NCBI GenBank assembly: GCA_014238335.1
Contig: JABABI010000065.1
Coordinates: 1 to 39,819, forward strand
Length of the DNA: 39,819 nucleotides
Source: Fuerstiella sp.
GTDB lineage: Bacteria; Planctomycetota; Planctomycetia; Planctomycetales; Planctomycetaceae
Direction: 5' to 3'
Every line of letters begins with the position of its first letter. Positions within the stretch are counted from its first letter, which is position 1. Positions 1-8,045 of this stretch are shown in pieces. The notes beneath the pieces are model-generated. The model was not told the DNA's origin, searched no databases, and saw only the letters and a program-made list of their open reading frames with translations. The position numbers and the translations under genes are program-made.

Positions 1-420
1 CTGCAGGATCACACGCCGGTTCTGGGGATTTGCCTGGGCGCACAACTGTTGACCCGTGGCAGTGAGGAAGGCAGCTTGCCGGGGCTTGGATGGATTGACG
101 CAGACACGCGGCGGTTTGATGCGACGCAACTGGACTCCAGTCTCCGGATTCCGCATATGGGATGGGCCGACACTGAATTCGATAAGACCAATCGATTATT
201 CACGGGAGTACAGGATGTTCCACGGTATTACTACGTACATTCGTATCACATGATCTGCGACACGTCCGAAGATGAACTGTGCCATGCCTGGCACGGCTAT
301 CGATTCGTGTCAGGCGTCCAACGCAATCACGTTACCGGCGTTCAGTTCCATCCAGAGAAAAGCCACCGTTTCGGCATGCAGTTTCTCCGTAATTTTGCAT
401 CATCCGACAACTTACCATGA
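1..420 (+). CDS. HisH-like glutamine amidotransferase (WbuY type), 5' end cut by window edge
   Basis: Partial gene that enters the window already open in frame 1. It is a class I glutamine amidotransferase that should hydrolyse glutamine and pass ammonia to its HisF-like partner. The nucleophile loop GICLGAQ has its Cys at nt 31-33. The His-Glu pair of the triad is in FHPEKS, with His at nt 349-351 and Glu at 355-357, so the catalytic triad looks intact. The stop codon overlaps the next ATG (ATGA at 417-420), indicating translational coupling. The neighbours are a HisF homologue and a PP-loop amidotransferase rather than other his genes. The role is therefore probably amidation of a surface sugar (WbuY-type) and not histidine synthesis. 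The true start lies left of the window. Confidence 0.9.
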   Translation: MQDHTPVLGICLGAQLLTRGSEEGSLPGLGWIDADTRRFDATQLDSSLRIPHMGWADTEFDKTNRLFTGVQDVPRYYYVHSYHMICDTSEDELCHAWHGYRFVSGVQRNHVTGVQFHPEKSHRFGMQFLRNFASSDNLP

Positions 421-1190
421 GGCGAATCCGTGTCATTCCCACGCTTCTGCTGGACTCGGACGGAGGTTTGGTGAAGACGGAACGATTTGGCAAACGCACG
501 TACATCGGTGATCCGATTAATGCCGTCAAGATTTTCAACGACAAAGGTGCCGACGAACTTTTACTGATGGACATCGACTGCACGCGGGATCGTCGAGAAC
601 CGAATTATCCGGCCATTGAAGACATCGTCAGCGAAGCTTTCATGCCCGTGGCGTATGGTGGAGGAGTTCGTACCGTTGACCAGATGGCTGCCCTTTTTCG
701 TTGCGGCCTCGAAAAGGTTGTGGTGTCCACAGCCGCTTACGAGTGTCCGGAGTTGATCAGGCAGGCGACCGAAAGATTCGGGGCTCAGAGTGTGGTTGCG
801 TGTATGGACGTCAGGAAAGACTTTTTCGGCAGAACCAGAGTCTATGTTCGAAATGGGACATCCTCAACAAAGACCACACCAAAGGAATTTGCGCAGCGTG
901 TTGCCCAGCATGGAGCGGGTGAGATCATCGTTTACAGTATTAATCGTGATGGATGTTATAGCGGTTATGACCTGCAGCTCCTGAAGCAAATATCGGCCGC
1001 AGTTCGCGTGCCCGTTGTCGCATGTGGGGGAGCTCGCTCTATCGACGACTTCCTGTTGGCGGCCAGCGAGGCTGACTGTGCGGCTGTCGCTGCTGGCAGT
1101 ATGTTTCTTTTTCAGAGTCACAGCCGCGGCATTCTGATCAGCTATCCGTCCGAAGGTGAACTTCAGAGTAGGTTATTTGACGAATTATGA
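417..1190 (+). CDS. HisF-like glycosyl amidation protein (WbuZ type)
   Basis: 257-residue (beta/alpha)8 protein of the HisF family. It begins MRRIRVIPTLLL..GGLVKT and shows the phosphate-binding glycine motifs AYGGGVR (about 79-85) and ACGGARS near the C-terminus. Asp131 in ACMDV appears to match the catalytic Asp130 of true HisF. The position of the other catalytic aspartate (Asp11 in the CLD motif) is leucine here, and SIDRDG reads SINRDG. These changes and the neighbours fit the WbuZ subgroup, known as second HisF copies found with a HisH homologue and a sugar amidotransferase. It probably channels ammonia to the product of 1187-2392. It overlaps its neighbours by 4 nt on both sides, so the three genes form one operon. 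Confidence 0.88.
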   Translation: MRRIRVIPTLLLDSDGGLVKTERFGKRTYIGDPINAVKIFNDKGADELLLMDIDCTRDRREPNYPAIEDIVSEAFMPVAYGGGVRTVDQMAALFRCGLEKVVVSTAAYECPELIRQATERFGAQSVVACMDVRKDFFGRTRVYVRNGTSSTKTTPKEFAQRVAQHGAGEIIVYSINRDGCYSGYDLQLLKQISAAVRVPVVACGGARSIDDFLLAASEADCAAVAAGSMFLFQSHSRGILISYPSEGELQSRLFDEL

Positions 1191-2392
1191 ATACAACCGC
1201 TGTTTTACCTGGACCGACATCGTCGACCGATCCACAGTCGCCCGTTGACTACAGGATCTGTACGAAAACAGTAATGGATACTTCAGACCCACAGATTCGT
1301 TTCGATGAAAAAGGCGTCTGTAACCATTACCACGACTATTTTGCGCTTGAAGCCAAGTACGTGCTGCGCGGCAACGACGGGGCCAGTGCACTCCAAAGTG
1401 CGACCGCACAGATCAAAGCGGATGGAGCCAACCGAAAATATGACTGTATTCTGGGGCTGAGTGGTGGTGTAGACAGCACCTATTTGTGTCTGCTCGCCAA
1501 ACAACGCGGGCTGCGTCCACTCGTTGTGCATTTTGACAACGGGTGGAATTCTGAGCTGGCTGTTAACAACATCGAAAACACCGTTCGAACGCTTGGGTTT
1601 GATCTGTACACCTATGTCGTCAACTGGCCCGAATTCCGCGAACTCCAGCGTTCATATTTTAAAGCCAATGTTGTTGATATTGAGGTGCTGACGGATCATG
1701 GATTCATGTCGGTCCTGTACCGTATGGCCCGCAAATACCGGATCCGTCATGTCCTGGGTGGCATGAACATGGTTACCGAAGCAATTCTTCCGAAGAACTG
1801 GATCTACAGTAAATCAGACACCACAAACATCAGGGCAATACAGGAGGCTCACGGCACCGCGCCTCTGAAGAGTTTGTCTACATTTCCGCTTATGTCGGGA
1901 ATAGCTCGTCGCGCAACAGAACGGTTCCTCGGGCTCGAAGTAATCTCACCGCTGAACTGGATAGACTTTCAGTATGACACAGTCAAACAGGTGATCAAGG
2001 ATGAACTCAAGTGGAGAGATTACGGAGGAAAACACTACGAGTCTGTCTTCACGCGGTTCTACCAAGGCTATATTCTTCCGAATAAGTTTCAGTTCGACAA
2101 ACGACGAGCCCACCTATCTACGCTGGTCTGTTCCGGGCAGTTGACCAGAGAACAGGCTGTGTCTCAACTGGCTGAGTCGGGCTATGACCCGGAGCTGTGT
2201 GCTAAAGATCGAACGTTTGTGCTGAAGAAGCTAGGCTTCACAGAGGACGAATTTGACCAGTACATCAGTGCTCCCAGAGTGGAACACACTGCGTATCGCT
2301 TTGGCCAGAGCCTTTACGACGAGTATCCGCTGCTTAAGCCGTGGCGTGGACTCATCAACCGCTTACTGCCGGGGCGGAGCAACGCCGCATGA
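1187..2392 (+). CDS. N-acetyl sugar amidotransferase, PP-loop family (WbuX/WbpG/PseA type)
   Basis: 401-residue protein of the ExsB-like PP-loop ATP pyrophosphatase superfamily. The ATP-binding loop SGGVDS is at residues 92-97. The N-terminal family signature VMDTSDP..FDE..GVCNH is at about 29-47. The family is thought to use ATP and ammonia from a HisH/HisF-like pair to turn a sugar N-acetyl group into an acetamidino group, as in some pseudaminic-acid and O-antigen pathways. Many members have two CxxC-like pairs around the signature. Here each pair keeps only one cysteine (Cys25 with Thr28, and Cys45 with Tyr48), so metal binding may be absent. The start is the ATG overlapping the wbuZ-like stop codon (ATGA). 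Substrate is unknown. Confidence 0.88.
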   Translation: MNTTAVLPGPTSSTDPQSPVDYRICTKTVMDTSDPQIRFDEKGVCNHYHDYFALEAKYVLRGNDGASALQSATAQIKADGANRKYDCILGLSGGVDSTYLCLLAKQRGLRPLVVHFDNGWNSELAVNNIENTVRTLGFDLYTYVVNWPEFRELQRSYFKANVVDIEVLTDHGFMSVLYRMARKYRIRHVLGGMNMVTEAILPKNWIYSKSDTTNIRAIQEAHGTAPLKSLSTFPLMSGIARRATERFLGLEVISPLNWIDFQYDTVKQVIKDELKWRDYGGKHYESVFTRFYQGYILPNKFQFDKRRAHLSTLVCSGQLTREQAVSQLAESGYDPELCAKDRTFVLKKLGFTEDEFDQYISAPRVEHTAYRFGQSLYDEYPLLKPWRGLINRLLPGRSNAA

Positions 2393-2478
2393 TGTCGTTC
2401 AGCGGCGGCTGGTGCTGATTAAGTGGCCCGGTGTTCTTCGTGTGGAATGCGACCGTAAACAGACGGAATTGATTCGGT

Positions 2479-3720
2479 ATGGAACAATCAGAAAGGCGCG
2501 CAGCGGGCATCTATATTGCTTCCGAGTTGCCTTCTATTCCTGTCAACAGTGGCGCTCGCCAGCACATTGAAATCGGTCTGCGTGAGTTGGGACGTCAGTT
2601 TTCCATGACACTGTTCCCGTCCGACAGCACTGACCATTCGGAATCCAGGGCGGTACAGGCAGACTCCAGTCAATCCGTGCTTCAAAGGCTTCAGCGTCGC
2701 GCGAAACGACTAAGCCACATGCTTCCGGGCTGGCTGTCAGGAACTGCAAAAGATTTCGTGACTGTATTGAAAGGGATTGCCGAGACGGGCCGCTACGTTA
2801 GGGCGATTCGGCGGCACGGCGCCATGTTTGTGTATGAAAGATCTGCGTACGGACATTTTGCCGGCCTGTTGGCGGCTCGTCTGATGCGGATACCGCATTT
2901 TTACGAAATCAACGGACTGCACGCAGAGGAACGCAGAAACGCGAATCATTCACTGGTCCTTGGTGCAATAGGTCAATTGCAGAAATGGGCGTATCGGTCA
3001 TCGAATGCGTCTTTCTGCATCGGCGGCATGCATGTGGAACTTGGGATCCGCGGTGAATCAATTCATACAACGCAGAACGGCATTGAACACAAATTGCTGG
3101 AAGACTTCGCTCAACGCGAACCACGCCCGAGTCTACCACTTAAACTGATATTTCTCGGGCACATCATGCAGCACCATCGATTGGACATTCTGTTCGACGC
3201 TGTACAGCAATTGGGACCTGACGCTCAACTTGAGATTACGATTGCGGGACGTGAGAATCCAAACGTTTCCCTGGCGATTCCAACGAACGTTCCCGTTCAC
3301 TTCACCGGGCCGTTCAGGCACGAGGATCTGCCTTCAATCCTTTCCCGTCACGACGTCGGGATCATTCCATTTGCGCTCGATTTCTACAGCAACATTAAGA
3401 CGTTCGCGTACGCCGCTGCAAAACTGACGGTGGTACTTCCACGAACCAGAAACTTCGCTCAGATCTTCGACTCTGATTCGGCATTGTTCTTTGAAAATGA
3501 AGATCCGGACGATCTTGCTCGTGTACTGGAACAGATTCAGGACGCACCCGAGGTACTTGGTAAATGCGGTCAGAACGCGTACGAGACAGTGGCCCGGGAT
3601 CATACCTGGGAACAGATTTTCGCTCGCAAGGTCCAGGTCATCATGCCACTGATTAATCAACGTGATACCAATCGCACGAACCATCAGTCAAATCTCAAAC
3701 GCGCTGTGTCTGTCAATTGA
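2479..3720 (+). CDS. GT-B fold glycosyltransferase (GT4-like)
   Basis: 413-residue putative cytoplasmic glycosyltransferase of the polysaccharide locus. The N-terminal half has a donor/acceptor-type segment (HFYEINGLHAEE, about 135-146). The C-terminal half has a Rossmann-like nucleotide-sugar part with LIFLGHIMQHHRLDIL and FTGPFRHEDLPSILSRHDVGIIPF. The usual EX7E motif of GT4 enzymes is not present. The matching region reads FYSNIKTFAYAAAKL, resembling the KxxEYxAAGKP variant but without its glutamate. The stop is directly followed by the next ATG. The start at 2479 has only a weak CGGAA-like ribosome site. Substrate and linkage cannot be read from sequence. Confidence 0.8.
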   Translation: MEQSERRAAGIYIASELPSIPVNSGARQHIEIGLRELGRQFSMTLFPSDSTDHSESRAVQADSSQSVLQRLQRRAKRLSHMLPGWLSGTAKDFVTVLKGIAETGRYVRAIRRHGAMFVYERSAYGHFAGLLAARLMRIPHFYEINGLHAEERRNANHSLVLGAIGQLQKWAYRSSNASFCIGGMHVELGIRGESIHTTQNGIEHKLLEDFAQREPRPSLPLKLIFLGHIMQHHRLDILFDAVQQLGPDAQLEITIAGRENPNVSLAIPTNVPVHFTGPFRHEDLPSILSRHDVGIIPFALDFYSNIKTFAYAAAKLTVVLPRTRNFAQIFDSDSALFFENEDPDDLARVLEQIQDAPEVLGKCGQNAYETVARDHTWEQIFARKVQVIMPLINQRDTNRTNHQSNLKRAVSVN

Positions 3721-4554
3721 ATGCAGATACGGAGTCAAGGAACACGTGGTATGCTCAGACGAACCAAATCAGCAATTCGGAAATTAGAGATTGCGTCAGG
3801 GGTTGATCGCCTCGTTTTGAAGACGATGCCGCGAGGTCTCCGGAAAAAGCTGGTGCCATCCTATGCCTATTATCCGGACAGGACCTCCCGCTATGAGGTG
3901 GATGGTGTGCGCTGGCAAATCAACCCCAGTCTGCTGATTCAGCACATGATCCTGCAGGGAGAGTGCCTGCCGACGATTGACCTTGCAGTTCAGGCGGCTG
4001 CAGGAGCGCCCTCCACAATACTGGATGTCGGGGCGAACATCGGCCAGTTTGCACTTCCGCTCGCGCGACGGGTTTCTGCTGATACCGTGATTCATTCCTT
4101 TGAACCGAATCCGGACGTTTTTTCCGCATTACAGGCTCACATTGCAGACAATGACTTGCGCGAAAAAGTAGTTGCCTGGCAACTGGGACTCGGTTCCGAA
4201 GAGGTCGAGCTGTCACTCTCCGTTCCTGACAGAAACGTTGGAGCTGGATCACTGGTTCGATCCTATGACCATGAGTCCAGTCAAAGCTATTCCATCCGCG
4301 TCCGTCCACTCGACGACTTCATGTTAGAGAACTCTCTTCCGCCCGTTTCCTTCATCAAGGTTGATGTTGAAGAGTTCGAAAACGAGTTTATTCAAGGTGC
4401 GGCGGAGACTCTGGATAAGTATAAACCGACGTTGTTCATCGAGACGGCTGATTCAAATCTGGATTGTCTTGAACAGTTGTTGCGGCCGTTCGGGTATCAA
4501 AAAGTGAAACGGATCGGCATCGACGTTTTGTTTCAGGACAGACGTGCGGCCTGA
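3721..4554 (+). CDS. FkbM family SAM-dependent methyltransferase
   Basis: 277-residue methyltransferase. The SAM-binding motif I is ILDVGANIGQF at residues 100-110, followed by an acidic HSFEPNPDVF strand end. The FkbM signature FIKVDVEEFENEFIQGA is near residue 215-230. FkbM enzymes O-methylate sugars or polyketides; here a glycan hydroxyl is the likely target. The gene abuts the preceding glycosyltransferase (stop at 3718-3720, ATG at 3721). An in-frame ATG at 3751 has a better ribosome binding site (AAGGA at about 3737-3741), so the protein may be 267 residues. A 210-nt gap follows, so a transcriptional break is possible. Confidence 0.85.
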   Translation: MQIRSQGTRGMLRRTKSAIRKLEIASGVDRLVLKTMPRGLRKKLVPSYAYYPDRTSRYEVDGVRWQINPSLLIQHMILQGECLPTIDLAVQAAAGAPSTILDVGANIGQFALPLARRVSADTVIHSFEPNPDVFSALQAHIADNDLREKVVAWQLGLGSEEVELSLSVPDRNVGAGSLVRSYDHESSQSYSIRVRPLDDFMLENSLPPVSFIKVDVEEFENEFIQGAAETLDKYKPTLFIETADSNLDCLEQLLRPFGYQKVKRIGIDVLFQDRRAA

Positions 4555-4603
4555 CGCCACGCTCCACATTTCAGTGTGCGATCGACGCGTCGTGGAGGAC
4601 GCT

Positions 4604-4626
4604 CCTGTCGCGGTAGCGGTGACAGG
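4604..4626 (+). terminator. Hairpin downstream of the FkbM gene, possible terminator
   Basis: CCTGTCGC (4604-4611) pairs with GCGGTGACAGG's distal part (4619-4626) as an 8-bp stem including one G-T pair and a 7-nt loop. It lies in the 210-nt gap between the methyltransferase and acyltransferase genes. There is no T-run after it, so it is only a weak candidate for a terminator and may be an unrelated fold. Confidence 0.25.
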
Positions 4627-4764
4627 TGCTGCATTGTGTTAATCGTTTTGGACATTAACATGGGCTGTCGCCGTCTTCACTGTCACGTCATCGAGGTTGG
4701 GCGAACGACTTCGGCGTTGATTACTTTGTATTCGACACAGAGCACCTAAGCCGATTCGGCATTA

Positions 4765-5982
4765 TTGTTGGAATTCAGTTCGGGCAATTGTCCAGGGAAG
4801 GCCACTGCGGTGTCCAATCCAGTCGTTCAGCAGGAGACCCCCTCAATTAGTTCTGCCACCCAGTCAGCAGTTGTTCCGGTGGGGGTCGGATATCTGCCCG
4901 TACTCAACACGCTTCGAGCGCTTGCGGCGCTTGCCGTCGTGTTGTTTCACTTTCTGAGAACGCCCAATCTCATTGAGAATCAGACGATTTACGGGGTCGC
5001 TGGATTTGGCGCACTTGGTGTGCACGTGTTTTTCGTAATCTCCGGCATAGTGATTCCTTTGTCTTTGGTTAAGGGGCAGTATTCGTACCGCAAGTTTGGC
5101 CGCTTCATGTGGAAGCGAGCTCTGCGAATTGAGCCTCCATATCTTATTTCCATCGTGTTCTTCGCGTTGTATGGGATTGCGCGAACGTGGCTTGGCGAGA
5201 TTTATCCGACGGTTGGCGCGGGCACCTACTCAATCCCTGACACGCCAACCATCCTCGCTCACATCGGGTATTTGGTTCCGTTCAACTGGGGGTTGCCATA
5301 CTTCAGCGACGCCACCTGGCTGAACGGTGCGTACTGGACGCTCGCGGTCGAATTTCAATATTACTTGCTGGTGGCAATCAGCTTTCCACTTCTGTTCCAT
5401 CGAAAGGCTATGGTACGCTTGTCCTGTCTGCTGCCCATGATCCTGAGCAGCACGGTCCTGTTCGAAACGATCAAAGGACCGGATTCCGGTCTGGTTTTCC
5501 GCTGGCTGCCGTATTTCGTCGTAGGTATCGAACTCGTGCAGTATCAGATGCGTCTGATTCGCAAAGGCGAATACGCCGTGATTAGTCTATTTGCATTGGC
5601 CGTGATTACCTGGAACGAAAGCGCCGCCCATGCTTTGGCGGCAAGTGGCGTTGTGTTGATCGTGTTTCTTGCCCCGGAGTTTCGAACGAAGTGGGGGGAC
5701 TATTTCGGTGATATCTCATATTCGCTGTATCTGTTGCATGGTCTCCTGGGCTGGAGCATTTTGAATTATGTTGCAGGTCGGGATTTCTCAACATGGTCGC
5801 GCGGCCTGGCGGTTGTGGTAGCTCTCGCCGTCAGCGTTGTTTCGGCACACCTGATGTTCCGTTTTGTGGAGACACCGTCAAGAAAGGCGTCAAAGGCCGT
5901 TCAACTTGTCGACGACAATCCTTCTGCACCAACTGACGTCACGCGACTCGATCGGAACAAACGGTCTTCGAGGGCTGCATGA
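4765..5982 (+). CDS. Membrane acyltransferase, acyltransferase family 3 (OafA/YrhL-like)
   Basis: 405-residue multi-pass membrane protein of the acyltransferase-3 family, which O-acylates sugars of surface glycans. Evidence is the N-terminal NTLRALAALAVVLFHF segment with the conserved His, GVHVFFVISGIVIPLSL, the RALRIEPPY motif after helix 3, WTLAVEFQYY, and DISYSLYLLHG near the C-terminus. About ten hydrophobic helices are visible. No ATG is available at the start: TTG at 4765 gives the longest form and GTG at 4810 gives a shorter one beginning VSNPVVQQ. Neither has a clear ribosome site. A hydrophilic tail of about 30 residues ends the protein. It is one of two such enzymes in the locus. 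Confidence 0.87.
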   Translation: MLEFSSGNCPGKATAVSNPVVQQETPSISSATQSAVVPVGVGYLPVLNTLRALAALAVVLFHFLRTPNLIENQTIYGVAGFGALGVHVFFVISGIVIPLSLVKGQYSYRKFGRFMWKRALRIEPPYLISIVFFALYGIARTWLGEIYPTVGAGTYSIPDTPTILAHIGYLVPFNWGLPYFSDATWLNGAYWTLAVEFQYYLLVAISFPLLFHRKAMVRLSCLLPMILSSTVLFETIKGPDSGLVFRWLPYFVVGIELVQYQMRLIRKGEYAVISLFALAVITWNESAAHALAASGVVLIVFLAPEFRTKWGDYFGDISYSLYLLHGLLGWSILNYVAGRDFSTWSRGLAVVVALAVSVVSAHLMFRFVETPSRKASKAVQLVDDNPSAPTDVTRLDRNKRSSRAA

Positions 5983-6125
5983 ATTATTCAGCTTTGGCGT
6001 CGTGCAGGACACCGTGGAAGCTGAGTGAGTCTTTCACACAGGTTGTGTCGACAACGACCGCCACTGATTATACCTACCCCGACTTCCGCCCTGGCGGACG
6101 AGTCTGTAATTACGAGTTTAGCTGA

Positions 6126-6785
6126 ATGCTGCCTGAAGAATCACAATGGCTGTCGACCGTTCTGGCATCCGTCCCGACCGAAGATTTAAGCCCTGTACTT
6201 AACCTGGGAAGTTCCACGGGAGAGTTTCGCACAGTTGTACAGCCGTTCATCCACGAAAACATTTTCAAACCGTTGGAAGACCGTAACTGCCAGGTGATCC
6301 ATGTCGATGAAAAGGAAGCCGCCGGTGTGGACATCGCCGGCGATTTACTTGATGACTCGTTCTGGGAGAAGCTTGAGGGTGCAGCGGCTGGGTCTCTGAT
6401 GTGCTGCAACATACTTGAACATCTGACGGATCCGTTGAGTCTGTGTGCAAGGATCGAATCGGTCATGCAAAGCGGATCTCATCTGTTCGTGACCGTTCCC
6501 AATCGATTCCCCTACCACAAAGATCCCATCGACACGATGTTTCGACCAACCTCAGAGCAGGTTGCTCGACTTTTTCCCAACTGCGAAGTTATTCAGTCGG
6601 AACTTATCGAAGAACGAAACAGTTGGTTCGACACGCTGCGCGTGCGGCCGAGGTATGCTGCGTTAATGACAGTGCGTTGCCTGTTGCCATTTTACAAATT
6701 TCAGGACTGGCTAAGGACGGTCTCTTATTTGCCCAGTGTCATGAAACCGTTCCTGGTTAGCTGTGTCTGGATGCGTCGTCGGTGA
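6126..6785 (+). CDS. Class I SAM-dependent methyltransferase (Methyltransf_11/23 type)
   Basis: 219-residue protein with a short Rossmann methyltransferase core. Motif I is LNLGSSTGEF (about 26-35), an acidic strand end follows in VIHVDEKE, and the post-I region CCNILEHLTDP (about 95-105) is typical of class I enzymes. VTVPNRFPYHKDPID follows motif III. It probably modifies a sugar, or a glycan end, of the polysaccharide made by this locus. The last four nucleotides overlap the GTG start of the next glycosyltransferase (6782), so the two are translationally coupled. No good ribosome site precedes the ATG. Confidence 0.75.
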   Translation: MLPEESQWLSTVLASVPTEDLSPVLNLGSSTGEFRTVVQPFIHENIFKPLEDRNCQVIHVDEKEAAGVDIAGDLLDDSFWEKLEGAAAGSLMCCNILEHLTDPLSLCARIESVMQSGSHLFVTVPNRFPYHKDPIDTMFRPTSEQVARLFPNCEVIQSELIEERNSWFDTLRVRPRYAALMTVRCLLPFYKFQDWLRTVSYLPSVMKPFLVSCVWMRRR

Positions 6786-7966
6786 ACGTTTTGCTTGTCC
6801 ATAACAGCGTCGACGTCAAGGGTGGGGACGACGTCTACGTGAGGCAGCTTGCCGAATATGGTGGGCAGTATGGCATCCGTTTTTCTACGGTCTATGCTGT
6901 GGAGACGGGCGGTGGCATAGACTTTACGTTCGAGAACAAGACAATCGCCGTTCATGAAACTGAGGCTGCACAGTACGTTCGACATCTGACAGACCGTCTG
7001 TCATCAAACCTGATCAACATTCAGACGAATTACTCAGTCGACATTGCCAGTGCCTGCATCGACGTGTTGCCCAGTGTGAAAACAACTCATGCCACGGACC
7101 TCGTGTGCCCCGGACAGCTGAAATTCCTTCGCAAATCCGGCGTCCCCTGCGAGGTCAGTTACTCGTGGAAGTGCTATGTGTCGGGCTTACGACAAGGCTG
7201 TTGCACTCGACATCCTCTTCGCTTCGCAAAGATGTACCAAAACATCAAGGCAGAGAACGGGTATCTTGCGCAGAGCTACCGTGCTGTAGTGGTTATGTCC
7301 GATTACATTCGTGACCAATCCATTCAAGCGGGCACACCAACTGCCAGACTTAATGTTGTGCCGTACTTCACGCCGCTCGTTGACCATCTGCCGCCTGCCG
7401 GAGATGACAAGTACCACATTGTGTTCGCGGGCAGGCTGGCCGAAATCAAGGGTGCGCATGTCATGATTCGCGTTATGGCCCCTCTGCTTCGGCAAAAGAG
7501 TGAACTCGTACTCGACATTGTCGGTGACGGCCCTCAACGGAGCCAACTGAATGCGATTGTTCAGGACGAGGGTCTTGACGGTCGAGTCATTTTTCACGGC
7601 TGGCAGGATCGCGAGCAGACGCTGGCTAGCATTGAATCCGCTTATCTGGTCGTCTTTCCTTCCATCTACCCGGAAGCTTTCGGGATTGTTGGCATTGAGG
7701 CGATGATGAGAGGCAAGCCCGTTATTGGGTTCGATGTCGGCGGCGTACGAACGTGGCTGCGTTCGGGGGAAACGGGAATACTCCTGCAGAGTTCTGAACA
7801 CGAAAAAATTCGCGAGTCTGTTCTACAGCTACTGGAGGATTCAGACCTCTACAGAAGACTCTCCACCAACGCCGCAAGAGTCGCGCGGCACGAATTCTCT
7901 CCCGACTCGCATTTCACTGGCCTCCGAAACGTGTACGAGAAATGCCTGGTGGCATCAGGTGCGTAG
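6782..7966 (+). CDS. Glycosyltransferase family 4 (GT-B, EX7E)
   Basis: 394-residue retaining-type glycosyltransferase. The N-terminus MNVLLVHNSVDVKGGDDVYVRQL is the usual glycine-rich acceptor-domain start. The C-terminal domain has FAGRLAEIKGAHVM, IVGDGPQRSQL, VIFHGWQDREQ and the EX7E motif in YPEAFGIVGIEAM, followed by GKPVIGFDVGG. The start codon is GTG at 6782, overlapping the stop of the methyltransferase by 4 nt (GTGA). It is likely cytoplasmic or loosely membrane associated and adds one sugar to the lipid-linked repeat unit. A cysteine-rich stretch (CPGQLKFLRKSGVPCEVSYS..C..GCC) in the middle is similar to some GT4 enzymes; its role is unknown. Confidence 0.9.
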   Translation: MNVLLVHNSVDVKGGDDVYVRQLAEYGGQYGIRFSTVYAVETGGGIDFTFENKTIAVHETEAAQYVRHLTDRLSSNLINIQTNYSVDIASACIDVLPSVKTTHATDLVCPGQLKFLRKSGVPCEVSYSWKCYVSGLRQGCCTRHPLRFAKMYQNIKAENGYLAQSYRAVVVMSDYIRDQSIQAGTPTARLNVVPYFTPLVDHLPPAGDDKYHIVFAGRLAEIKGAHVMIRVMAPLLRQKSELVLDIVGDGPQRSQLNAIVQDEGLDGRVIFHGWQDREQTLASIESAYLVVFPSIYPEAFGIVGIEAMMRGKPVIGFDVGGVRTWLRSGETGILLQSSEHEKIRESVLQLLEDSDLYRRLSTNAARVARHEFSPDSHFTGLRNVYEKCLVASGA

Positions 7967-8045
7967 CAAGGTCTTTCATTTCTGTACGGGTCAAAACTGC
8001 CCTCCTGGTCTTCGATCATGACGTCGAAGACGATGACCAAATAAT

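Noticed and set aside
1..1190. hisH and hisF of histidine biosynthesis
   Set aside because: No other his genes are adjacent, a PP-loop sugar amidotransferase follows with 4-nt overlap, and the HisF homologue lacks the first catalytic aspartate position. The WbuY/WbuZ assignment fits better.
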